This document shows, one piece after another, positions 1-8,683 of a DNA stretch of 64,000 nt. The position numbers were made by a program, and so were the translations under genes. The notes beneath the pieces were generated by a model that had not been told where the DNA came from, did not search any database, and saw only the letters and a program-made list of their open reading frames with translations. Each line of letters opens with the position of its first letter. The first letter of the stretch is position 1. The DNA is from Cohnella sp. AR92 (GTDB lineage Bacteria > Bacillota > Bacilli > Paenibacillales > Paenibacillaceae): contig NZ_RZJR01000009.1 in the NCBI RefSeq assembly GCF_003990975.1, positions 186,001 to 250,000 on the forward strand, given 5' to 3'.

Positions 1-442
1 GCTGTTCCTCGGCCCGATCACCGACCGCATCGGCTATACGCTGTCGATCATGATCTTCAGCGCCTTCTCCGGCCTGTGCAGCTTCGCCGCGATCCTGGCC
101 GGGGAGAGCGGCGCGATCCTGTTCGCGATCGCCGGCATCGGCATCGCGCCGATCTATCCGACGGTGATGGCGCTGCTCGCCAAACGTTACCGATCCGGGA
201 CGGACTCGGCGATTACGTTCACCGTCACGCTGATGGGGATCGCCAGCGTAGTCGGCAACCTCCTGATCGGGGCGATCATCGATTGGGCCCGAGCCCTATT
301 CGAAGGCAGCGAAGGAACGGAACAAAGCCGCATCCTGGGCCTGCAGGCCGGATACGGCTTCATCGCGGCGATGGCTCTTCTCTGCTCGGTCTTCTGCATC
401 CTGCTGTACAAGAAGCTAAGGTCCAAGGGAGAGCTTGTCTAA
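1..442 (+). CDS. MFS transporter, C-terminal part (5' end outside window)
   Basis: The frame is open from base 2, so the gene begins upstream of the window. About 146 residues are present. They start with the loop GPITDRIGY, which resembles the cytoplasmic loop motif of major facilitator transporters, followed by four hydrophobic segments and a short basic tail. This fits the last third of a 12-helix secondary transporter of the plasma membrane. The segment GIGIAPIYPTVMALLA resembles the sugar-transporter (FucP-like) branch, but substrate cannot be judged from this fragment. It converges on the next gene with only 25 bp between the stop codons. Confidence 0.8.
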   Translation, partial: LFLGPITDRIGYTLSIMIFSAFSGLCSFAAILAGESGAILFAIAGIGIAPIYPTVMALLAKRYRSGTDSAITFTVTLMGIASVVGNLLIGAIIDWARALFEGSEGTEQSRILGLQAGYGFIAAMALLCSVFCILLYKKLRSKGELV

Positions 443-467
443 CTCGTCTAACCGGATAGCGTATTGT

Positions 468-1112
468 TCAGCGCTCGCTTCGAGCAGCCGCATCCAGCGG
501 CGGCTCTTCCGCGTTCCCGGGGCGAGTGAAGAACGATTCCAGCTTCTTGCTGACGAAATAAGAGGCGAGCACGAAGAGCAACACGTAGAGCAAACGGACG
601 GGCTCTTCGGCGAACCGATGAAGATCGTAACCGATATAGGACACCGAGAGCACCATCACGGCCTTGCCGAACAGAATGGCGATCAGGAAAGAACGAAGCG
701 GCATTCGCGCAAGCGCCGCCGCGACATTGATAATGACGAACGGCCCGACCGGGAACAGGCTGAGCAAGAACACATAGCTGAACGCATTCCGCCGGATCCA
801 GACCATCGCCTTGCGCACGCTGGGCTTGTTCGCCCACTTGAGCGCATAAGGATGCCTTCCCAGCTTGCGGAAGATCAGGAAGGTGGTCAGACAGCCGAGA
901 ATCATTCCCAGCCAAGAGTAGAAAAAGCCTTGCCACAAGCCGTAAACCGCCGCGTTCACGCCGACGATGATAATAGTCGGCAGGGGCGGAACGAACGACT
1001 TCAAGAAGGTCAGGGCGATACCCGGCAGCGGGCCGAGCTCCCGATATCGGTTCAACCAGCTCTTCAAGTCTTCTTCGGTCAACGAATTTAACGTATCGAT
1101 TAGGGATGACAT
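468..1112 (-). CDS. TVP38/TMEM64 (VTT-domain) family membrane protein
   Basis: This 214-residue protein has about five hydrophobic segments and the features of the TVP38/TMEM64 family: a reentrant-type stretch FVPPLPTIIIVGVNAAVYG near residues 40-58, then a G-rich helix (GMILGCLTTFLIFRKLGRH) and an FPVGPF turn near residue 121. Family members are DedA-related integral membrane proteins, and some DedA-superfamily members act in lipid transport. Length is normal for the family and no residue looks missing. Transcription is convergent with the MFS gene. The specific role is unknown. Confidence 0.85.
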   Translation of the reverse strand: MSSLIDTLNSLTEEDLKSWLNRYRELGPLPGIALTFLKSFVPPLPTIIIVGVNAAVYGLWQGFFYSWLGMILGCLTTFLIFRKLGRHPYALKWANKPSVRKAMVWIRRNAFSYVFLLSLFPVGPFVIINVAAALARMPLRSFLIAILFGKAVMVLSVSYIGYDLHRFAEEPVRLLYVLLFVLASYFVSKKLESFFTRPGNAEEPPLDAAARSER

Positions 1113-1210
1113 CCCGGTACTCCTTCGCGTCTTCGATTGTTTATTATCTTACCACATCTTCCTGAGACGAACTTCAACATTCCATTCGCAAGCTCGCGGC
1201 AATAAAGAAA

Positions 1211-1248
1211 CCCGCCTGGCCGCTCCCGGAGGGAGACGTGAAGGCGGG
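1211..1248 (-). terminator. Rho-independent terminator after the DUF3888 gene
   Basis: CCCGCCT (1211-1217) pairs with AGGCGGG (1242-1248), and a second small stem (CTCCC/GGGAG) can form in the loop. On the minus strand it is followed by TTTCTTT. It lies just after the stop of the minus-strand gene ending at 1271. Confidence 0.7.
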
Positions 1249-1270
1249 CGTTGATTTTATCGGTTATTGC

Positions 1271-1714
1271 TTATTCCGGAGAGAAGGCGGAAGTCCGCCG
1301 AACTCCGGAGGAGGCAGCCGGGGTCAACTTATAGCCGTTGACGAGATAACGGGAAGCGCCGGATTCGTTGCTCAGATACAGCTCGACCCGCTCGCCGTCC
1401 GGCCTGCACAGCTCCACGGTCATCTCGAAGTACTTCGCCCCGTGCAGCGCGTCGACCGGATGCGCCTGTTCCTTCTGCCGCTTCGCCGTCACGCGCTCGT
1501 TGATGGACGAGATTCTCTCGCAGCCGAATTGGGAATACTTCTCCCGGTAAATCCGGTTCAAGAACCTCTCAACGACGGGATGGAGCTCCTGAAGCATCGC
1601 CTCCTCCAGCAAGACTTCCCGCGAGGAAGGCTCCGGTTCCGCATAAGCCGGCAGGGAGGGGAAGAGGAGGATTATGCAAGCGATGAGGATCGGCAGTCGG
1701 GTTGTTTTTCTCAC
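1271..1714 (-). CDS. DUF3888-like secreted protein
   Basis: I place the start at a GTG (1714) because AAGGGG lies six bases upstream and the product then opens with a classical signal peptide: basic VRKTTR, a hydrophobic core and a PAYAEP cleavage region. The longer frame begins inside the preceding gene and has no ribosome binding site. The mature protein is about 120 residues. It carries a single Cys (FGCERISSI), the LHPVVERFLNRIYREKY segment and KYFEMTVELC, which match my recollection of DUF3888 proteins of Bacillus. No enzyme motif is visible. It lies 89 bp downstream of the lipoprotein gene and probably shares its transcript. Confidence 0.7.
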   Translation of the reverse strand: MRKTTRLPILIACIILLFPSLPAYAEPEPSSREVLLEEAMLQELHPVVERFLNRIYREKYSQFGCERISSINERVTAKRQKEQAHPVDALHGAKYFEMTVELCRPDGERVELYLSNESGASRYLVNGYKLTPAASSGVRRTSAFSPE

Positions 1715-1803
1715 GGATATTCCCCTTCTGTTCGTCATGATGGAAGCTAGCCAAGACATAGAATCGCCCGACTGGCGGGGATTCATTCCGATCGCGATCC
1801 AGA

Positions 1804-2985
1804 TCAATCCTTGCGTTTAACGAACCTGCTCTTGCCCGGATCGATCGCATAGGTGCCGGACGCGCTATCCCATGTATACGTATCGGACTGGATATCCCAG
1901 CCTCCTTCGCTGCGATAGACTTTGTTATTCGCGGTTATCGCCTTATCGTCCTCGATCTGCAAACCCAAGTCTCCCATCAATTCGTCCTGAATAGGCTGGA
2001 AGCCCTCCCCCCACTTATAAAACGTTCCGACCGTCACTCCCGGGAAAAAAGTGCGATCCACGTATAGCAGAATCGTCTTGTCATCCGGATGGATAACCTT
2101 AAGCGTCTCCGGGTTGTCGAAGTCCTCATCGAAATCCAGGTCGCCGTCCATCACGTAACCGTCTTGTTCGGAGACCGAAGAAATGAAGATAAGCTTATGG
2201 CTCTTCAAGAGAGCGACGCGGTCCATCCCTCCGTCTCCATTGAAGTCGTAGTCGGCATAATCGAGAAGCTGCTCCTGCGGAAACATCGTGCGGACATCGT
2301 AATACTCGATGCTTGATTCTTCCTCCTCATCGCCCGGGGCGGCATTATGCGCCGCAACCATCTCCTTCAGAGTTTCAGAGGAGTCAAAGGAGTCGCCTAT
2401 CTTCCAGTATTTGACTCCGGTGCCCGATTCCAATACGTCTTGGGCATGGCCATCGGAACCTTGGGCCGTTACCGCGTTCAGAACGATGGCCGGAGCGCCG
2501 TGATCGTCTACAACCTCCGCCTTGGCATTCTGAATCTCGTAATCGGAAGCGCAAGAGCCCATCGCGATCTCCTTGGTCCCTCCGACCAGGATGGCCTTCC
2601 ATTTGGGAGTCAAAGTGACGCTTGCTCCGGAGATATCCCACGTCCCCGATACCCCTAATACTTCCTTGGAGCAATCCATCGAATTGTACAGGAAGTCGAA
2701 GGAATGATCCTCGCGCAGAATATAAACGTCATTGTAACCCGATGCCACCACCGTCCCGCCTACTTGCCAAGCTCCTACGACGGCCGAATCGGGCAGAGCT
2801 TGGACGGGCGAAGGAGAAGGACGGCTCTCCGGCGCCACCGTAACGGCCGCCGAATGGTCCGTTAGGGATGGAACGGGGGAAACGGCGACCGCAGCCTGAT
2901 TGGACGAATGGTCCCTGCAGCCTGAGAGAACCGCGACCGCCGCTAGAAGGACGAAGCCTACATGCCTGATCATTCGATTATTCAC
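1804..2985 (-). CDS. Lipoprotein of unknown function
   Basis: This 393-residue protein starts with a lipoprotein signal ending in LSGC (Cys about residue 22), followed by a low-complexity Ser/Pro/Ala/Val linker to about residue 65. A globular part follows, with the pattern VGAWQVGG ... SGTWDISGASVTLTPKW, which resembles small beta-barrel lipocalin-like repeats. Near residue 240 is DYDFNGDGGMDRVALL, a dockerin/EF-hand-like or FG-GAP-like calcium loop, followed by an acidic stretch DLDFDEDFDN. I do not recognise the whole protein. It is probably anchored on the outer face of the membrane. Confidence 0.75.
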   Translation of the reverse strand: MNNRMIRHVGFVLLAAVAVLSGCRDHSSNQAAVAVSPVPSLTDHSAAVTVAPESRPSPSPVQALPDSAVVGAWQVGGTVVASGYNDVYILREDHSFDFLYNSMDCSKEVLGVSGTWDISGASVTLTPKWKAILVGGTKEIAMGSCASDYEIQNAKAEVVDDHGAPAIVLNAVTAQGSDGHAQDVLESGTGVKYWKIGDSFDSSETLKEMVAAHNAAPGDEEEESSIEYYDVRTMFPQEQLLDYADYDFNGDGGMDRVALLKSHKLIFISSVSEQDGYVMDGDLDFDEDFDNPETLKVIHPDDKTILLYVDRTFFPGVTVGTFYKWGEGFQPIQDELMGDLGLQIEDDKAITANNKVYRSEGGWDIQSDTYTWDSASGTYAIDPGKSRFVKRKD

Positions 2986-3041
2986 CCGCTTTAGTGAATT
3001 CGTTCCGCATTCGCTCCAAGCGATCAGATGAAATTATGATT

Positions 3042-3908
3042 CTACCGCAAATAAACCTGTAGAAATCGAACGACGGAATGAAGCGCCTCCTGAACCGCAG
3101 GATCGTCAAAGCGCTCATCGAACACATGATCCGCGCCTTCCATTCGAATCAGCTCCGTTGGCACCCCATGTGCCTTGAGCCGATCATGCATGAGAACCGA
3201 CTGCTCGAAGGGAACATCCGTATCCCGGTCCCCGTGCAGGAACAACGTTGGCGGGAAAGCCGAGGTAACTTGGTCGATAGGGTTGTAAGGCAGCAGCCGC
3301 TGCCGATCGACGACTGGCTCGCAGCCGGTTACTTCCCTCACCCAGACGCCATGCTGCCGACAGTAGATATAGAAGGGGAGCCGTCCCATTTGGCCGTCCG
3401 TCAACTCTCTATCCCCGACGCTGCGATAAGCCTCTTCCTTGCTCACGATGTTTCTCTTCCGGTAATGCTCGCTCGGCGCCGCGTACCACTCTCCCAGAAT
3501 GTCTCCGTAGCCGTAGAAAGAAACGATCGCCCTCGGCTTCCAATCCATCGTTCCTAATAGCAAGCTAAGATAGCCGCCTGCGGAGCTGCCCATGACCGCA
3601 ATACGGCCCGTATCGAAGTCGTACCGCTCGATTGCTGCCGTTCGCACCCATTCCAATGCGTCTCTGACGTCCTCTACGACGTGTTCGAAGCCTGTTTCCG
3701 GCGCCAGCCGGTAATCGATATTCACGATGCTGAACCCGGCCCGGAAGTAATATTCGATCTGTTCCGCGGGAAACCACCTTCGCGATCCGAAGATCAGCGC
3801 CCCGCTGTGAATATAGAGAAGAACCGGGGAACGGCTTCCTCGATAATAGACATCCGCCTCTAACGAGAGCTGATCGGTGACCTTGTAGACTCGAGTCTCC
3901 TTCTTCAT
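3042..3908 (-). CDS. Alpha/beta hydrolase, esterase/lipase-like
   Basis: The chosen start (3908) has AGGTG seven bases upstream; the longer frame adds an unlikely Pro/Phe-rich extension. The 288-residue product has the HSL/Abhydrolase_3-like order. An oxyanion segment YIHSGALIFGS lies near residue 33. The nucleophile elbow GSSAGG has Ser109. HGDRDTDVP carries the likely acid Asp229, and GADHVFDE carries His261. The usual HGGG reads HSGA, a conservative variant. No signal peptide is present, so it probably acts in the cytoplasm on small carboxyl esters. It stands alone between the lipoprotein gene and a sugar locus. Confidence 0.8.
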   Translation of the reverse strand: MKKETRVYKVTDQLSLEADVYYRGSRSPVLLYIHSGALIFGSRRWFPAEQIEYYFRAGFSIVNIDYRLAPETGFEHVVEDVRDALEWVRTAAIERYDFDTGRIAVMGSSAGGYLSLLLGTMDWKPRAIVSFYGYGDILGEWYAAPSEHYRKRNIVSKEEAYRSVGDRELTDGQMGRLPFYIYCRQHGVWVREVTGCEPVVDRQRLLPYNPIDQVTSAFPPTLFLHGDRDTDVPFEQSVLMHDRLKAHGVPTELIRMEGADHVFDERFDDPAVQEALHSVVRFLQVYLR

Positions 3909-3966
3909 GCTTGCACCTGCCTCGCCTTTTTTTCCACTATGCAATTTAAATATTAGCAGAAAATAA

Positions 3967-4137
3967 CAGAATAGGAACCCGAGGAATGGGAAAGGCGAAA
4001 ATGGACCCGGCGGGCAGGATGTTCCCAACACCGGCCTTATCGTGAGGCATGCTTACAGCGTAGCCGACAACGGGAATCCTAAGCTGCTAATCAGCGATCT
4101 GTATTGGGATTCCGCCGGCTGGCCGTACTACACTTGA
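3967..4137 (+). pseudogene. C-terminal remnant of a GH43 endo-arabinanase
   Basis: One frame, too short to count as a gene, reads without a stop from 3967 to the TGA at 4135-4137. It ends in GPGGQDVPNTG, LIVRHAYSVADNGNPKLLI and SDLYWDSAGWPYYT. These are the closing strands of the five-bladed propeller of GH43 arabinan endo-1,5-alpha-L-arabinosidases, as I recall them. There is an in-frame TAA just upstream and no start codon, so only about 55 of some 300 or more residues remain. It lies opposite the 5' region of the hydrolase gene, and its upstream boundary is not visible. The call rests on motif recognition only. Confidence 0.6.
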
Positions 4138-4153
4138 TCGGGATCTACAACGA

Positions 4154-4197
4154 AGCAAAGACCTTCTCTAAGCGGAAGCTTAAAGAAGGTCTTTGCT
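4154..4197. terminator. Strong hairpin, probable bidirectional terminator
   Basis: AGCAAAGACCTTCT (4154-4167) is perfectly complementary to AGAAGGTCTTTGCT (4184-4197). After one mismatch the stem continues as TAAGC/GCTTA around a GGAA loop. It follows the GH43 remnant and lies downstream of the minus-strand alpha-galactoside operon. There is no long T run, so termination is inferred from stability and position. Confidence 0.6.
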
Positions 4198-4210
4198 GCT
4201 ATGGGATATG

Positions 4211-4251
4211 GGACAGGCAAGCAACCTGCTCAGCGGCTTGCTTGCCTGTCC
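4211..4251 (-). terminator. Hairpin overlapping the 3' end of the binding-protein gene
   Basis: GGACAGGCAAGCAA (4211-4224) pairs perfectly with TTGCTTGCCTGTCC (4238-4251). The stem spans the stop codon of the minus-strand gene ending at 4230. It has no T tract, so it may protect the 3' end of the operon message while the 4154-4197 hairpin terminates it. Confidence 0.5.
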
Positions 4252-5552
4252 GACGCAGCCAGACGCTTGCTGGCTGCGCTGTCGATGATTCGTTGGATCT
4301 CCTGCACCGTCGCCTCGAGGCTTTGTCCGGCCAAGTATCGATTCACGGCTTCTTGAATCTGCGTCTGAAGCGTCTCCGTGGAAACCGTATGAGGCCAGTA
4401 GAGGGTGGCGTCATCGCGGGTAACCGCCTCCGCAATCTGCGCCGCGACCGGGTTGTCTATCTTCGCCGATGCAACGGAGGGAACGGCCGAAGCCCCCGCC
4501 GCCAGCTTCTCCTGGGTGGCTCTTCCGGTCATGAAGGCGACGAACTTCTTCGCTTCCTCGGGATGCTTCGTCTTGGAGTTGATGACCCGATAGGTGCCTA
4601 CGTTTATATTGGGGACGGTCTTCTCCTGTCCCGGAACCATCATGAAGCGGATATCGTTGCCGGGGTTGCGATCCCGGATGCTCGGGATGTCCCAGGTTCC
4701 CGTCATGATCATCGCCGCTTGCCCTTGGCCGATCAGATCCTTGGACTGCTCGTGCTTCAAGCTTTGCCAATCCGAGGGAACGTAGCCTCGGTCGATGATG
4801 TCCTTATGCATCTTGATAGCGTTCACGAAGACCGGATCCGAGGCGGGAATCTCTCCGCTCTCCAGCTTCCGGGTCCATTCCTCGTCCGCGCCGTTATTGG
4901 ACATGATGGAGCCCCAGAAGAACTGGGCGGTCGACCATTCCGAGTCCGTGGCGACCGGAATGATTCCCTCTTGCTTGAGCTTCTGGCAGACAAGCAGGAA
5001 CTCGTCCCAGGTCCGCGGAATCTCAAGGCCCAGCCTATCGAACAAGGTCTTGTTATAGAGCAGCCCGTCGCTGTGCATGACTTCGGGGGCTCCGTAGACT
5101 TTGCCGTCTATCGTAACGGGCTTCAAGGAGTTGGGGAAGAAATCATCCAGGAACGCGGAGCCCGTAAGGTCCAAATACAAGTCGCCGCGGAGCGCCCTGA
5201 ATTCCTCGAACAAGCTGGGGGACCAGGTATCGAACACGTCTATCTGCTCGCCGCCGAGCAAGCGGATCTTGATGCCGGCCGTGTAATTGTTGTTCTGGAT
5301 AAAGTCGGCTTCGATCTTGATGTTCGGATTCTGCTCTTCGAATTGTTTGATCGCGTCGTAGTAGACTTTACCGGCTTGTGCCGTATCCAGCAGGTAGCTC
5401 GAATAGCGCAGAGTGACCTGTTCGCCCGACGATCCGTCATGGTCGGCTCCGAGCATCGAAGTATCGATATTCCCGCCCGTATTGCTGCAACCAGCCAAAC
5501 CAATCGTTATCGCGGCCATGCTTGCGAGTCGTCCCCAGCTTCTAGCGTTCAT
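4230..5552 (-). CDS. ABC transporter sugar-binding lipoprotein (second of the locus)
   Basis: A 440-residue extracellular solute-binding protein of the family 1 (MsmE/UgpB) type. The lipoprotein signal ends in LAGC with Cys22. The mature part opens with VTLRYSSYLLD and contains FEEQNPNIKIEADF, DVFDTWSPSLFEEF, MIMTGTWDIPSIRDRNPGND and a C-terminal segment typical of these proteins. It is the last gene of the minus-strand alpha-galactoside locus, 42 bp downstream of the GH36 gene. The same locus already starts with another binding protein, so this one may widen substrate range. Specificity cannot be read from sequence. Confidence 0.9.
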   Translation of the reverse strand: MNARSWGRLASMAAITIGLAGCSNTGGNIDTSMLGADHDGSSGEQVTLRYSSYLLDTAQAGKVYYDAIKQFEEQNPNIKIEADFIQNNNYTAGIKIRLLGGEQIDVFDTWSPSLFEEFRALRGDLYLDLTGSAFLDDFFPNSLKPVTIDGKVYGAPEVMHSDGLLYNKTLFDRLGLEIPRTWDEFLLVCQKLKQEGIIPVATDSEWSTAQFFWGSIMSNNGADEEWTRKLESGEIPASDPVFVNAIKMHKDIIDRGYVPSDWQSLKHEQSKDLIGQGQAAMIMTGTWDIPSIRDRNPGNDIRFMMVPGQEKTVPNINVGTYRVINSKTKHPEEAKKFVAFMTGRATQEKLAAGASAVPSVASAKIDNPVAAQIAEAVTRDDATLYWPHTVSTETLQTQIQEAVNRYLAGQSLEATVQEIQRIIDSAASKRLAASDRQASR

Positions 5553-5594
5553 GATGCGAAGTCCCCTTTGGCCATTCTTCTCTTCCTATCCCCG

Positions 5595-7802
5595 TTACTG
5601 CTTCTTCAAATAATAGAGGGCAGAAGAGAAATCGCCCCCGCCGCCGCACAGTTCTTCCTTACGAATGACGATTCCCGCATTCATTAATTCGTCGCCGTAA
5701 TGCACTCGCTCGGAATTATCGTTGATCCGATAACGATACTCTTCGGCGAGACCGGTCAGCTTCAGTCTCTTCCAGCCTTCGTTGACGCCGTTAAGCACTT
5801 GATAATAGCCGACGAGCGCCTCGCTTCGGTCCTCGGAGACGACCATCCAGCCGGTCTCATTGTGCTCGAACGGACTCCTTATCCGGTAGAAGGTGCCTTG
5901 CTGAATGAGCATCCGGTGCCGCTTGACGAACTCGATCTGCTTCCGGACGACTTCTCTCTCCTCTTCGGAGAGGTGATTCAGGTCCAGCTCGTATCCGAAG
6001 GCTCCGAAGGAGGCCACATTCGCCCTTGTCTCAAGAGGGGTTATCCGGCCCAATTGCTGATTGGGCACCTCGGATACGTGGGCTCCCATGCTGCTCAATG
6101 GATAGACGAAGGAAGTGCCGTACTGAATCTTTAACCGCTCGATGGCATCCGTGTCGTCGCTCGTCCACGTCTGAGGAGCGTAATAGAGGATGCCCGGGTC
6201 GAAGCGCGCTCCTCCGCTCGAGCAGGATTCAAACAGGATGTCCGGGAATTCCGTCGTTAAGCGTTCGTATAAATCATACACCCCAAGAATGTATTTGTGG
6301 AAGACCGTCCCTTGATCGGCCGCATGCATAGCTGCCGAATAGCATTCGGTGATATAACGGTTCATGTCCCACTTCACATAGCTGATCGACGCTTCTCTCA
6401 GTACGCCGGACATCTGCCGATGGATCTCGTCCACGACTTCGCGGCGCGAGAAATCGAGAACGTGCTGATTGCGGGAAGGAGAAGCGGCGCGGCCCGGCGT
6501 CTGAATGATCCAATCCGGATGCGCCCGGAACAAGTCGCTGTCCTTGTTCGCCATCTCCGGCTCGAACCAGAGACCGAAGCTCATTCCCATCGCTTCGATC
6601 TTGGCGGCCAGTCCTTGAAGGCCATCCGGCAGCTTGGCCCGATTCACGGTCCAGTCGCCAAGGCCCGCCCGATCGTTATTGCGTTCTCCGAACCATCCGT
6701 CATCGAGAACGAACAGCTCGATCCCAAGCTCCTTCGCCGTACGGGCAATGCCGAGAATCTTCGCCTCGTCGAAGTCGAAGGAGGTCGCTTCCCAATTGTT
6801 GATCAGAATGGGACGCACCCGGTCTCTCCAACGGCCTCTCGCCAGTCTGGTTCGGTACAAGCGATGGAAGGTCTGGCTCATTCCGTTCAGACCGGAATCC
6901 GAGTAGACCATGACCGCTTCGGGGGTCTGGAATTCCTCTCCCGAAGCAAGCGGCCATTCGAACCCGTCGGGATGGATCCCCATCAGCACCCGCGTCGAAC
7001 GATGGGTATCCGCTTCCGCCTGGGCAAGGAAGTTGCCGCTATAGACGAAGCTGAAGCCGTATACTTCGCCCGAATTCTCGTCCGCATGAGGGCGCTTCAG
7101 CGCCAGGAACGGATTGTGCTCCGCGCTGCTCGCTCCCCGAAGGCTGTAGATCCCTTGCACCCCTTGCTTCAGGCTGCGGGTGACGACATGCCGTTCCCGG
7201 CTCCAGGCTCCGGCCAGATTCACCATCTCGAAGTCGTCGTCCGGGAGATCGACGCATAGGCTAAGCGCCCTCGTCAGGACGAGCTTCTGGCTGCCGCGGT
7301 TGACGAATCTCGCATGCCGCGCGAGAATCGGTCCGTCCCGGAAGATCGTATAGCTCAGGATGAGCTCCGCATCGATCAAGGCGTCATATAGAGTAATCTC
7401 GAGCGTCTCCGCTTCCTCCGGTTCCTCCGCGTAAGTCGCCGGCAGCCCCTCCAGCTTTCTTTTGCCGGAGAAGATCTCATGGGAACGGTACTCGAATTGG
7501 GTAATCCGGCTGCCGTTCTCTTGCTTGACCTCGAAGGCCGGATATCGGAAATCCGTCGTTCCATAGGAGGGATATTCCTGCCTCGTATGCTGAAGGGACA
7601 GCTCGTAGTCGTTCTCGAACACATAGGCGGCAAGCGATCTCAGCTCTCCCTGATAGAGATGCCCGAACGATTCCCGGTCCTTCAGCTTCTTGCCGCAATA
7701 GAGATTGCCAAGCTGTCCGTTCCGCAGAATCTGAATGACATAACTGACGCTGTCGTTATAGAGGTGGAATTCCTTGCAATCTTCTTTGAATAGAATAGTC
7801 AT
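5595..7802 (-). CDS. Alpha-galactosidase, GH36
   Basis: This 735-residue enzyme has the length and layout of bacterial GH36 group I alpha-galactosidases: an N-terminal beta-supersandwich to about residue 330, a TIM barrel and a C-terminal beta domain. LFVLDDGWFG is near residue 368. The expected nucleophile is Asp479 in VKWDMNR. CSSGGARFDPG is near residue 527 and the acid/base Asp549 lies in TWTSDDTD. Residue assignments follow the Geobacillus AgaA pattern. There is no signal peptide, so it should release terminal alpha-galactose from imported melibiose or raffinose-type sugars in the cytoplasm. It sits between the permease genes and the second binding protein, 36 bp after the permease stop. 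Confidence 0.93.
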   Translation of the reverse strand: MTILFKEDCKEFHLYNDSVSYVIQILRNGQLGNLYCGKKLKDRESFGHLYQGELRSLAAYVFENDYELSLQHTRQEYPSYGTTDFRYPAFEVKQENGSRITQFEYRSHEIFSGKRKLEGLPATYAEEPEEAETLEITLYDALIDAELILSYTIFRDGPILARHARFVNRGSQKLVLTRALSLCVDLPDDDFEMVNLAGAWSRERHVVTRSLKQGVQGIYSLRGASSAEHNPFLALKRPHADENSGEVYGFSFVYSGNFLAQAEADTHRSTRVLMGIHPDGFEWPLASGEEFQTPEAVMVYSDSGLNGMSQTFHRLYRTRLARGRWRDRVRPILINNWEATSFDFDEAKILGIARTAKELGIELFVLDDGWFGERNNDRAGLGDWTVNRAKLPDGLQGLAAKIEAMGMSFGLWFEPEMANKDSDLFRAHPDWIIQTPGRAASPSRNQHVLDFSRREVVDEIHRQMSGVLREASISYVKWDMNRYITECYSAAMHAADQGTVFHKYILGVYDLYERLTTEFPDILFESCSSGGARFDPGILYYAPQTWTSDDTDAIERLKIQYGTSFVYPLSSMGAHVSEVPNQQLGRITPLETRANVASFGAFGYELDLNHLSEEEREVVRKQIEFVKRHRMLIQQGTFYRIRSPFEHNETGWMVVSEDRSEALVGYYQVLNGVNEGWKRLKLTGLAEEYRYRINDNSERVHYGDELMNAGIVIRKEELCGGGGDFSSALYYLKKQ

Positions 7803-7838
7803 CTTTTGCCTCCTGTTAAGCCGGGAACGTCGACTTGC

Positions 7839-8669
7839 CTACAGCTTGCCGCCGGATGTCGCGACCCCTTGGATGAATTGCTTCTGGAAGATCATGTACA
7901 GGATCAGCATCGGAAGAATCGCAAGCACGGATGCCGCCATCAGTTCGGGATAATCGACCGAGTACGCTCCTTGGATCTTCGCCAGCGCGGACGACAGAGT
8001 CGCCGCTTTCGAATTCGTGTTGACGATCATCGGCCACATGAGGTCCTTAAAGGCGAACAACGCGGTGAAAATGCCAAGCGCGACCATTCCCGAACGGACG
8101 AGAGGAAGCATGATCCGGACGAACGTCTGTCCGATGTTGCAGCCGTCCAGCTTCGCCGCCTCTTCCAGCTCCTTCGGCAGTCCCATGAAGAACTGGCGGA
8201 GCAGGAAGGTGCCGAACGCGCTCACGAGGCCGGGGAACAGCAGCGCGAAGATCGTATTGCGCATGCCGAGCGAGTCGACCATCAGGTATTGCGGAATGAT
8301 GAAGATCTGCGTCGGAACCATCATCTGGAAGAGGACAAGCCCGAAGAAGAAGTTGCGTCCGGGGAACCTCAGCCGAGCGAACGCATAAGCGGCCATCGCG
8401 CTGAACACGATGGAGCAGATCACCCGCAGAGCAACCATGGCGAACGTATTCCAATAGAGCCTCGGAAAATTATTCTGTCGCAGCACCTCGGAATAATTCT
8501 CCCACTTCCACACGGAAGGGAAGAAGACGAACGGATTCATGGAGGTCGATTCCGTGACCGACTTGAGCGAGGTGAGCAGCATCCAGAAGAAAGGAAGAAT
8601 CATGAGCCCGGCGCCAATGAAGAGCAGAAGATGAACAACGTAACGGGACATTCGTTTTGTTCTGACCAT
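7839..8669 (-). CDS. Sugar ABC transporter permease, MalG/MsmG type
   Basis: The start at 8669 is fixed by AAGGAGG nine bases upstream; the longer frame overlaps the previous gene. The 276-residue protein has six membrane helices, and the ATPase-contact EAA loop reads ELEEAAKLDGCNIGQTF near residue 175. The end FIQGVATSGGKL is typical of CUT1 permeases. It pairs with the permease just upstream (14 bp apart) to form the membrane channel for the sugar taken up by the neighbouring binding proteins. Confidence 0.93.
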   Translation of the reverse strand: MVRTKRMSRYVVHLLLFIGAGLMILPFFWMLLTSLKSVTESTSMNPFVFFPSVWKWENYSEVLRQNNFPRLYWNTFAMVALRVICSIVFSAMAAYAFARLRFPGRNFFFGLVLFQMMVPTQIFIIPQYLMVDSLGMRNTIFALLFPGLVSAFGTFLLRQFFMGLPKELEEAAKLDGCNIGQTFVRIMLPLVRSGMVALGIFTALFAFKDLMWPMIVNTNSKAATLSSALAKIQGAYSVDYPELMAASVLAILPMLILYMIFQKQFIQGVATSGGKL

Positions 8670-8683
8670 AGGAATCGGCCTCC

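Noticed and set aside
1715..1807. N-terminal extension of the DUF3888-like protein starting at 1807
   Set aside because: It overlaps the lipoprotein stop and has no ribosome binding site, and it would bury the signal peptide. The GTG at 1714 is better placed.
4104..5687. 527-codon open frame on the plus strand
   Set aside because: It lies exactly opposite the binding-protein gene, its composition is that of an antisense frame in G+C-rich DNA, and it has no recognisable domain or ribosome binding site.
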